A stretch of 64,000 nt of DNA. Source: Mesodorylaimus sp. YZB2_4. Its lineage: Eukaryota > Nematoda > Enoplea > Dorylaimida > Dorylaimidae. The stretch is taken from contig JASANH010001537.1 in assembly GCA_030248295.1 (NCBI GenBank), positions 186,001 through 250,000 on the forward strand, given 5' to 3'. Of the stretch, positions 55,721 to 64,000 are shown piece by piece. The position numbers and the translations under genes are program-made. Within the stretch, counting starts at the first letter, position 1. Each line of letters opens with the position of its first letter. Under the pieces are notes generated by a model. That model was not told the origin of the DNA and did no database searches. It saw only the letters and a list, made by a program, of their open reading frames with translations.

Positions 55721-57330
55721 TCAGGCACTGATTCTTGTTTCACAGAAGTACTTCACAAAAAACATTATCAGCTGCGCCAAGGTCATCAAAGTAGCGCCAA
55801 CGAACAGTCCTAACGTTCCTCCCACGTTGTTGACCAAATTCAATCATTCATTCATTCATGCTTTATTCGTAATGAAACACATATTGTGCACTCAGAACAT
55901 TACGAAACACCAGATAAAAAAGGAAAAAAGATTATTCAAAAATTGTCTGTCTCAGAAATTTGCGAAAACTGAATACCGATGAATTAAAAGCTACGTGCGC
56001 ATCCAAATTGTTCCACAGGACCATGGCGGAGTATAGAAACCTTTGTTTGAAAGATTCACGATTATGAACTGGTAAAACCAGATGATGCGGGGCAGTTAAT
56101 CGACTGCTAACGCGCCTTCCACAAGAGTCCTTGTGAATAAAATATCGGTTTCCGAAATCATGATATTCATGGTAAAATTTAAAAAATTGGACGAGTTTGA
56201 GACGTTTTCGTCGATCGTGTAGCGGCGTCCAATTGGCTTTGGTCAAGCCATCCCGATAGTAAAATTTGGAAATCACTTAGGTACAACCGAAGGGCAAATT
56301 TGTGAGCGCGCTCCAGAGTTTTAATATCATTTTTATGAAATGGGTCCCAAGTGGCACATCCATAGTCCAACGTGGCACGAACGCACGAATCATAAAGAGT
56401 ACTCAAAAACGAGTTGGGGACGCCTATCATAGATGTAGCCAGTTTTGACGCATTCGAAATGTGATCCGAAAAAGATAGATCCTCGGAGAAAGTAATTCCA
56501 AGATACTTGATTCGGCTCGGTAGAGGTATGCTTAAACCACATAGTCTAAGATCTGGAACAATGGCGAGTTTACGTCGATCATATCGATGATTATTAACTG
56601 CGTTTTCGAAATATTTAATTTGAGACCTGCTTACCTTATCCAATCTGCTATGAAATTTACAGCAGGTTGAACTAATGGAACGACGTCATCGAGCCGCTTG
56701 ACGGGGGCCAAGAGCGAAGAATCGTCCGCAAAATTCTGAAGCAAAAAATCAGGGAAGCTAGCTCGACATTGCCGCAATAAGCTGTCTTTGATCAGGAACA
56801 TATTGCCAATCGACTGGTGAACAATGGTTGGCCAAGTGTACATGCTCTTGGCGTCTTCGTACAGATGCATGTCCCAAATTGCGCTAGCAGTCACTGCACC
56901 ACCTGTTCGGTCACCAAATTTGAAAAAAAAGTTATTTTCGTCTGTGAAAGGCCCCAATCTTCCATTGACTGGCTTCGGATAAAAACTTTAACAAGTAGAA
57001 TATAGTGGTACGAAGACCTTCCGCACAGACAGGAAATCGTTTGCCCAATAGGAAGGAACAGTGGCGTCGAAATAAGCTGCACTCGAGTTGGTGGATTCCA
57101 TATCCACCGAGACTGCATCAAAGTAGGCCAGTAAACTGCTGAACTTTAACCTGTAGAAGACGTCATAAAATCTTTCTCGGGTTTCGGTGAGATTGGCCAC
57201 CGCTAGAGTGTCACGGGTCTCAGAACACGTATAGCCGAGGGAATGCTTCAAAATGTCCAGTGTAAGCCCGAGACGCAATGCCTTTTCGGTATCGAGCCAA
57301 GCATCGATGCAGAGGACGATGGGTAGTTAA
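55721..57330 (-). pseudogene. DEG/ENaC channel subunit copy 2, disrupted by a LINE
   Basis: 57330-56740 encodes LPIVLCIDAWLDTEKALRL, SLGYTCSETRDTLAVANLTE, FDAVSVDMESTNSSAAYF, KVFVPLYSTC, an in-frame TAA in place of the Tyr seen in copy 1, then KPVNGRLGPFTDENNFFFKF and MHLYEDAKSMYTWPTIVHQS. After the LINE (55836-56740) the channel resumes at 55840 with NLVNNVGGTLGLFVGATLMT, TM2 and a short tail ending ETRISA at 55721. The Cys-rich second half of the ectodomain that should lie between is missing, so the LINE event was accompanied or followed by a deletion. Non-functional. The upstream exon with TM1 is not seen; a T-rich block lies where it would be expected. Confidence 0.75.
55836..56740 (-). 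mobile_element. LINE 3' fragment inserted in DEG/ENaC copy 2
   Basis: Minus strand: NFADDSSLLAPVKRLDD (catalytic ADD), IKYLGITFSEDLSFSDHISN, CATWDPFHKNDIKTLERAHK, a frameshift near 56270, then DRRKRLKLVQFFKFYHEY and a C-terminal LWNNLDAHVAFNSSVFSF to a stop at 55932. The 3' end, GAGTGCACA...ACGAATAAAGCATGAATGAA, shows the same design as the LINE at 15766 and ends in (GAAT)n at about 55840-55858. It is 5'-truncated just before the ADD motif, as usual for target-primed insertion. Confidence 0.85.
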
Positions 57331-57339
57331 AGTTTTTCT

Positions 57340-57386
57340 CATTATTTTTCACTTTTCCTTTTCAATTTTTTTTTTGGTTCTTTCGA

Positions 57387-57427
<41 letters not shown>

Positions 57428-57520
57428 CCCCTTTTTTTTCGCGTTTTCTATTTTTTCAATCTTTTTTTCTATAACTTTTTTTTTTATTAACTTCTTTTTT
57501 TTTTTTTTCTCCCGTCCATT
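57340..57520. repeat. T-rich low-complexity block
   Basis: Includes a 40-plus T homopolymer at about 57389-57427 and further T-rich text. It lies immediately upstream of the first visible exon of DEG/ENaC copy 2. Confidence 0.85.
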
Positions 57521-57758
57521 ATTAGCTTATGCCCCCTGCGAACCCACAAATTGGTGCTGAGCTGCAAGCGTAAACTCAGGACAGGCTCAATCTTATGTTG
57601 CTTTGACTTTTTTGATTGGGCGAGGGTCCTTAATGAATTGTCGTGATTCAGTACAAAATATCTAGTTTCGGCGTGCTTCGCATATGAGACTGCAGTCTCT
57701 TAGTCCTGCAGCATTTATAATATGCGGTCAAGGCAACCATCCACGCGCAAACGACATG

Positions 57759-57816
57759 AAACGGGTAGCCTGGGTAACTGATTACGCGCGTAATCAGTTA
57801 CCCAGGCTACCCGTTT
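57759..57816. repeat. Perfect 58-bp palindrome
   Basis: Each 29-nt half starting AAACGGGTAGCCTGGGTAAC is the exact inverse of the other, with no spacer; the centre is CGCG. It could extrude as a cruciform or form a long hairpin RNA. A partial third half follows near 57832-57850 (TAATCAGTTTATCTGA). Confidence 0.9.
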
Positions 57817-59598
57817 ATCTGATCAGGTAATCAGTTTATCTGAGAGGGATAGATTATTGGAATAATGAAAAGCAGAATTCCATTGCTGCATTGATACAGT
57901 ATTTTCTTCTCCCTGTCCTAATTAGAGAGTTAGAAAAGAAGAGCAACGGCATGAAAAGTTAGTCGGATTTGTCATAATTGACGCGCCTGCAAATCAGCAT
58001 GCACAAGACTACTGTTTGAGGTCTTCGCAACATTTACAGTATGTGATGCTAAGCAGGTAGTACTTAACACACACTTAGTTTCCCTTCAAGATTCGCACAA
58101 AATTTTCAAAAAAATATGCAATATGTCTTACATCTCGTGTAAACGTTCCCAATAGAGATATTGATTCAAAAACTAAAACATAGATAGATATTCTTATAAC
58201 AACAAACAAAGGAGGATAGAATGGTACATTTTTCACAGGAAGAAACTAGAAGGTCTCTATGTTATCCCGTGCATTTTAAATATATGCGCTGTCGCTTTTC
58301 ACCGCTTCTTCCAGGCCAACGATACTGCTTACATTCTTCGCCAGTTGTCGAGGTATAGAATCTAAGGCAGTGTTTCTGTAAAGGTCGGCTGTAAGACCCT
58401 ACCAAGTGCAAATGTTGACCACAGGATTTTGTAAGGAAACCCAACCCAAAAAATGGGCTGGGTTGGATTTTGTATATTTTTTAGATTTCTTGGACTAGAT
58501 AAGTGAAATATGACCTGAATATGGTCTTTTTTGTCCGCTATTTTTGTGTGTTTGGAACGGTGCGAAATAGTTTGTCGCTTTTGCGTCAACACAGGCCAAA
58601 TTTTTACTTGGAAAGCTCCTTTTTTAGGTCGACCCACTCAGAAACCCTATCTAAAAATTATATATTACGTAACTAATGCGCGACGGTTCTGATGGCTGAA
58701 AGAGTCCTCAGTACGCCATTGCCCCACCGCGTGAATAGTCTGCCGTAGCAACAGCTGTACCTACTTCTTATCATCGCCCGAAGCAAAATCTTCACTTCTC
58801 ACTTCTGATACTGTGCCTTTCTTTCTAATCATGGCCTCCTCCTGAATCCTTTTTGGATTTGGGGCTGATTGAGTCCTCGTGTTCTCTCCAGACACTACAT
58901 TTCTATCTGAACTTCGAAAAACCCTTTCCAAATCCGCCAATCTATTTTTAATGTTGGCAATCTCGGTGTCTAATTCTATTCATTTCGTTTCCCGACTCAC
59001 ACCAGAGTCCGTTTTCCGACTTGACTCTGGTTGTGCCATTTGCGCTTGGAGAGGGCAGTGCCACTCGCTAGCGTATGGCAAGGTGGGCACTGTTTGGAGT
59101 CTGACAATGAGCATGCATCTGCGCTGAGCAGTAACTAATCGTAAGGAAATTTGATCCATGTGTGTGGACCCACAACACTTATCACGTAGCGACTATTTGC
59201 TCGGTCCTTTATTTACATTTATATTTTTCCTTCCATTGGTTTTCGACTAGGTCATTTACGAGCTCACTTTCCTCTTTTTTCAACACTCGTCCCACTTATA
59301 CTACTGTACAGTAACTCAAAAAATCATGTAGGGCGGCCACTCCGAAAAAAATGTGCGCTACAAGCGCTACGAACGGCCACAACACAAATCAGGTAAATAC
59401 ACATCATGTGGATTGGTGTGTGACGTCAGAGTCGAATCCTACGCAAGCACACTCATACTGTGAAGTAAGTACATACACCGTACTAAATGCAGCGTGCACG
59501 AAATACGTACGGGATCAAATATGTAAACAGACACAGAAACACGTTGCTATGACCCCGTCAAGCCCCAACATCCACATGAGTCACGCGCCGGAAGTGCA
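57817..59598. other. No gene recognised
   Basis: Short frames only, without family or splice support. Confidence 0.35.
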
Positions 59599-60520
59599 TC
59601 ATCTTTTCATGGGCTGCTGCTGACGATGAGATTTTTTCGTCTTGTAATAATTCCATTTAGTTTCGGACTTTTTCTCCGGTCGTACTTCCAGTGATGATGG
59701 CTTGTGGGACAAAATCAATTTCTCTGCTGTTGTGCCATTGTATATGTCTGTGTCCTCTTCAATAATAGGCATGGCTTTGGGTGGGAGGATACGACGACGA
59801 GGCTTCGGACAATCGCGATCATTGTATGTTGAACACATGTCGCGAACTTGGCGACAACAGTTGGAACGGACTGATTGCGAGGATAACAGTGTACAGCAGA
59901 ACTGAAAACACCGACCTGTATCAGATCACCTCACCCGCGTTTGGTGATGTAGTAAGAATGAACAGATATGAGCGGCAGGCATCGAGTGGGTGGGGTGGGG
60001 GGGGGGGTGAAGGCTAGGTCGGCACAATGACATTGTGCTTAATTCTGTGCTATGTTCCAACACCCGTGTTTAGACAAGGGCTTGCACGCTCGAGGATGTG
60101 ACACTGTACCATGCCCACTGCGCGACCGCTATCTAGTTTCTACTGCATACCTCTTTATCATTGATTTCTAAACCAGGATCCCGCAAGGCATCAATAAGCA
60201 AGTCGCAAGTGGAAAATTGCTTCGATTGTTCATCCTCAGATAAAGCCTCGCTTTCGCAGTCTGGAATCAAATACAGTTTTGTTTTACCTCCCAAAGTCCT
60301 TTCTCAAAAATCTCTGCTTACCCCAACTGAGTTCTTCTCCAACAGGCACTTCGCTGATGGTCTGGTTTCCACTCTCTGGCGTTTCCAACTGGTTTGTCAA
60401 ATCAGCGAAGGTTTGCTTAATTGCAGCTGGCAGATAAAATGGCCAGCAAATTGAGGGCAATGAAACGAAAATGAGTACAATCTGTGGAAGAGAAAATGAC
60501 ATTTTGTCCAAAATTTTCAT
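59599..60520 (-). CDS. Secreted cysteine-rich protein 2 (paralogue of 35082-35714)
   Basis: Exons 60322-60520, 60151-60260 and 59599-59901, with phase 1 then phase 0 junctions exactly as in the 35-kb gene (GTAAGC/TTCCAG; GTATGC/TTTTCAG). The protein is 203 residues from the outer ATG; an inner ATG at 60502 (MSFSLPQIVLIFVSLPSICW) gives a better signal peptide. Cysteine module: C-x16-C-x19-CC-x11-C(C)-x6-C-x7-C, matching the paralogue. The tail differs (RRRILPP, an acidic IIEEDTDIY patch, then a basic KKSHRQQQPMKR end). The second intron holds a G tract at 59998-60007. Function unknown; predicted extracellular. Confidence 0.75.
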
Positions 60521-62213
60521 GATTCCAAGTTACTCAAACCACAGTCTTTTTCGCGACTGGACTTCGTTCGGGCAGAGCCGACTCAAAATTGGGAAGAGTT
60601 TACGGAACTGAATTGGTCAACGTGCGCAGTGGACGAAATGGAAATGCGGTGGAAAGGGGGCTAGTTTTCGAGTGCCCTTTGAAAAGGAATGCCGTCGTCC
60701 GACCTAGAATAGCACGGTTTGACCGAGTCCAGTAAAAATCCGTTTTCAAATGCCCGACAGAAGGCATAGATTTCGTTCGAATAAACACCGGCTTATTTAC
60801 ATTCTGCGAATTTTCTAGAACTGCCGGAAAATTGGGCTGCATTTGTCGGCCGGAACCGGACACGTATTCACGGTCATGGTCGGATTTTGGCCGTCGAGTG
60901 GTTTTGGGGGGACTTGCTGCGTAGACCTTTGGTATGTCGAGCCACGCAGACCTATTTTGTTGTCTCGCCCTATTTCCTGTTGTTTTTTATGGACTTTTCT
61001 GGATTCTGAACTTGACTACGCAAGTAGTGAAGTTTGGGGTATTTGCAGTTTTTCCAATTCGAGAATATCGCACAAAAATACAGCCTTGCTATTACCGTTT
61101 CGTGCGCATATTGGCACCAGACAGTAAAAATTGCAGCAGCAGGTGACCGCGTGTTTAAAGATATCTTTTTCGCACCTATCCATCATTTTATTGTGATTCA
61201 GAATGTACTGTAATGCATTATGCTATCCTACGATACCTGGGCCCACCACTCCGCCTAAAAGTCGTTAGAAAACAGACAACATATGGAAACCTGATTCCAC
61301 ACCCAGCAGCACATGCCAAGACGACTCGCCAACGCAAAGATTCCTGACTCATCTATTTATGGCAACTGTACAAGGCTTTGCAAAACTGACTACTACCCCT
61401 TAATGGACTTTCAACGTCCTCAAGTCACCAAAAATTTGCCTCTGTTTCCAACATGCACAGAAATATGGAACACTAGCTCAATATGGTGCAGCATATTCAT
61501 CCAAACGATGGCGTTTTTGTGCAGAAACCTACTATTTCTGCCAAGCGTTGCCAGTTGAAATTTAGTTTTAGGCCAGTTTTCATCCAATTTTCTTTAGTCA
61601 TATCTAATTTTAAAATCGTAAACGTTAACTCGTACAAGCGATTGTCGTGGAGACGCCGTGGAGGCCATTCACTGGGTCAACTGCCTCTATGGCTTTGGGC
61701 AAGGACATATTGTCAACGCTCCAACTCATGGACATCGAATTTTTAAAAACTCCAAAAACTGGTTTCTAGTTATAATTTGTCATCTTAAATGGGGCAGTCG
61801 TCATTTTTGGGTGCGACGATGCGTCACTAGGATTCAAATTGAACCTTTGCCCGCCACACGCGAGCATATGTGTAAATAGGAAGTTTGAATTGCCTCGGGC
61901 ATTTTAGCGCCGTCTTAACAAAGTTCTCGAGGGATGAATCGACAAAAACAATCCATGACTAAGATAAAATTTCATTCAAGGACGCCCCCACTGCGGGAGG
62001 GCGGATCGTAGAAATGCGAGGTTGGAGTTAGGACTAAACATGGGCACTAACAAAGGAGTACATATCAAATCCGATCGCGAGTGTAACTACCACACCAGCC
62101 ACCTCGAGCCCCACTGTTCACTCGCTCCTATTTTACTTACTTTTTATAGGACCACTCTAACGGCCAGTCTTTTCCTTATTCGTCGCCTCGATCATTTTTG
62201 AGAGTCCCTGAAA
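60521..62213. other. No gene recognised
   Basis: No supportable gene. TTTTTATAGG at 62141-62150, about 65 nt before the next ATG, might serve as a TATA element. Confidence 0.35.
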
Positions 62214-63380
62214 ATGACCAAGCTCGGAATGATGGTCATTTCGTGCTCTTTTATTGCTTTAACTTTATTGTCTTCCTTTTCCATTTCTGCTTCCACTGGA
62301 TCGCAGACAAGCCTCGTTCAAGAGAAGGTGATCGCGGCTGATATCGCACTGGCTATCGATCAATCGGCCAGCATCCGTGAACATTATCGACAAGAATTAG
62401 ATTTTGCCAAAAAATTTGTTAGCTCGTTTCCAGTTGGAGTCAATGAAACTCGTTTTGCTTTGGTTCAGTTCAGCTTCGCTAATATGACCAGGGTTAGATT
62501 ACCGTGGGCCGAAGGAACGTCCAAGGACGTCGTCCTATCCGTCATAGATTCGATGGAAAAGGATCAACTAGGTGCTGGTACTGATTTTGCAACAGCTTTG
62601 ACCATAGCTTACGAACAAGTTTGTACTCCCAGCGCCGGCGATCGACCAGATGTTCCCAATGTATTGGTCTTGGTTACGGATGGATTTTTCAATAATCCTT
62701 GGGAACTGAAGGAATCGGCCGACGCTGCGGCCAAATTACGCGACTCAGGTGTCCTTTTGTACGCTATACAAGTCAAAACGGATCCTTCATTGCCCGTAGG
62801 ACAAGGACCCATTGATGATTTGACCTTGCTCACTGGAAATCGATCTCGGGTATTTGCGGTGGAGAACTTTGAAAAACTCACCAACGAACTCTTGGCTCGT
62901 ATCACCCAACAGATCACAGTCGAATACGAAGACTGTGTCTACGAATACATCCCCGCCGGTGCTTGCTACCTATCTGATACTGGCAAATGCGTTGCGGACG
63001 GAGACCTCAAAATCGAAAGACCAGCAAGACAACCGCATGGTCAACCGTGTCCTAGCCTGAACCGTACCCAGATCGACTGTAAACAACAGGGCGGATGCCG
63101 GGTCAGTGGAAATCAGGAGAATGCCATAAATCCATTGCCTTTCAACGCGGCCAAAGAATCAGCCCCGAACGACACCACTTCCGCGAAGCTACCACTTTGG
63201 GCCATCGTAACTATTGCCGCCGTTGGAGGCCTTATCCTCCTCTTGATCGTTCTGGCCATTGTTGTGGTTCGAACGCCGCGTTGGAGAGCCATTTTCACGC
63301 CGTCTAAACCGAGGAAGCCGCAATTGCCTGGGAACAGTGCTGATGATAGTCATTCGTCGTCGATTAGCAGTGGTGTTTAA
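62214..63380 (+). CDS. Type I membrane protein with vWA and TSP1-like domains
   Basis: Single-exon 388-residue protein. Signal peptide ~1-27 (MTKLGMMVISCSFIALTLLS). The von Willebrand A domain (~40-235) has a complete metal-ion-dependent adhesion site: Asp49-x-Ser51-x-Ser53, Thr123 in GAGTDF and Asp156 in VTDGFF. Residues ~240-296 form a six-cysteine TSP1-like module (Cys241, 251, 259, 279, 289, 295; GQPCPSLNRTQIDC is characteristic), though the usual Trp ladder is missing. One membrane segment (~327-352) and a ~36-residue basic then Ser-rich cytoplasmic tail follow. The architecture suggests Mg2+-dependent adhesion at the cell surface. A vWA-TSP1-TM order is best known from apicomplexan TRAP-type adhesins; in animals vWA occurs in integrins and collagens. 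The lack of introns is unusual for a gene of this size here. Confidence 0.85.
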   Translation: MTKLGMMVISCSFIALTLLSSFSISASTGSQTSLVQEKVIAADIALAIDQSASIREHYRQELDFAKKFVSSFPVGVNETRFALVQFSFANMTRVRLPWAEGTSKDVVLSVIDSMEKDQLGAGTDFATALTIAYEQVCTPSAGDRPDVPNVLVLVTDGFFNNPWELKESADAAAKLRDSGVLLYAIQVKTDPSLPVGQGPIDDLTLLTGNRSRVFAVENFEKLTNELLARITQQITVEYEDCVYEYIPAGACYLSDTGKCVADGDLKIERPARQPHGQPCPSLNRTQIDCKQQGGCRVSGNQENAINPLPFNAAKESAPNDTTSAKLPLWAIVTIAAVGGLILLLIVLAIVVVRTPRWRAIFTPSKPRKPQLPGNSADDSHSSSISSGV

Positions 63381-63777
63381 AGGACTGCCAATTTCAAGCC
63401 TTGCCTACCAGCGGAGTCGGGGGACGGATCGGGTCTGTTGCAATAGTCGCCCCTCCTGGTAGGAGAATGGCATAACAGATTGATACTCATCTTTTTGCAG
63501 GAGCGAGGTAGATGATATGCAACAGGCCCCAGCTAGCGCGCTTTATCCGTGTCAGCCATAGTTTCATGCGATGCATTATTTCACATGACTGTTTGCGCGT
63601 GACCTTGTTTTGTGCATTTTTGTCGCCTACTGCATTGTGTCAGGATTGTAAATAGTAGCTGCCACTATTCCAACTCGATCGAACGCGGAAATAGAGATAT
63701 ATACTAACGATAAGCCAGTATGCTGTATCCGTTGGCAAACAGCAAGGTACCTGTACATTATACGGCTCAATGCAAGT
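63381..63777. other. 3' flank of the vWA gene; nothing recognised
   Basis: No canonical AATAAA close to the stop; no gene or repeat recognised. Confidence 0.3.
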
Positions 63778-64000
63778 CTACTCTGAAGGACGTTGGAAAA
63801 CACGGGAAGCCATTATGCAGCTGAGCATCAGAGCATGGAGCCGTATCCGATTGTGCTGGACGAGGCTGTACGACGATGAGCCATTGCAGGCGACAATGTA
63901 GTCATCTCGGTTGTTAGCGAAGTGCGAATTGCCCGACCGTTCTCCAATTTCACAGTTGGAGATGGCGAAGCCATGTACGAGATGCAACTTCGGGAGGGTG
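63778..64000 (-). CDS. Possible partial gene at the window edge
   Basis: One minus-strand frame is open from the edge to a stop at 63778 and reads protein-like (NCEIGERSGNSHFANNRDD). No family recognised; the start would lie outside the window. May be chance. Confidence 0.25.
   Translation of the reverse strand, partial: TLPKLHLVHGFAISNCEIGERSGNSHFANNRDDYIVACNGSSSYSLVQHNRIRLHALMLSCIMASRVFQRPSE

Noticed and set aside
1-64000. CRISPR array, bacterial operon or prophage
   Set aside because: Introns, nematode families and pol III elements show this is a eukaryotic genome; no regularly spaced direct repeats were seen.

Overview
This window is nuclear DNA from a nematode. The strongest marker is a complete major sperm protein gene (7923-8294, minus), a nematode-specific family. 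Supporting evidence: a cluster of intronless srsx-like seven-transmembrane chemoreceptors, short introns (55-77 nt) with TTTCAG/TTTTAG-type acceptors, secreted thaumatin-like genes, DEG/ENaC channels, scattered mono-G tracts and many nematode-type transposon remnants. The species cannot be named from the sequence alone.

Layout. 1-4.7 kb: repeats and an intact minus-strand 7TM receptor (1198-2169). 4.7-17.8 kb: a dispersed family of small two-exon secreted NlpC/P60-like proteins (A 6050-6495, B 11669-12113, C 17298-17749, plus a tail fragment at 4766-4858), interleaved with the MSP gene, a 5S rRNA gene (9931-10048), two types of tRNA-derived SINE and a broken LINE (15766-17050). 18.6-33.2 kb: a Harbinger-like MITE, a decayed leucine-rich-repeat gene, a FLYWCH zinc-finger gene that looks MULE-derived, a Tc1/mariner remnant, and four related plus-strand 7TM receptors of which only the last (32182-33186) is fully open. 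35-38.7 kb: a three-exon cysteine-rich secreted protein gene, an inverted-repeat MITE and another 7TM receptor. 40-42 kb: a large inverted duplication carrying two decayed thaumatin-like genes. 42.7-52.5 kb: IFT172 (C. elegans OSM-1 family), the only large housekeeping-type gene. 53.3-57.3 kb: two tandem DEG/ENaC channel genes, one interrupted by a MULE and the other by a LINE. 57.8 kb: a perfect 58-bp palindrome. 59.6-60.5 kb: a paralogue of the 35-kb cysteine-rich gene. 62.2-63.4 kb: a single-exon membrane protein with von Willebrand A and TSP1-like domains.

The genes do not form an operon or pathway. Several suit a free-living worm's environmental interface: chemoreceptors, ciliary transport (IFT172 is needed in sensory cilia), secreted wall-active folds (NlpC/P60, thaumatin) and secreted cysteine-rich proteins. 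Much of the window is recent duplication followed by decay or transposon insertion. Exon boundaries were read by eye from splice sites and paralogue alignment. Open frames without family support or splice logic were left out.
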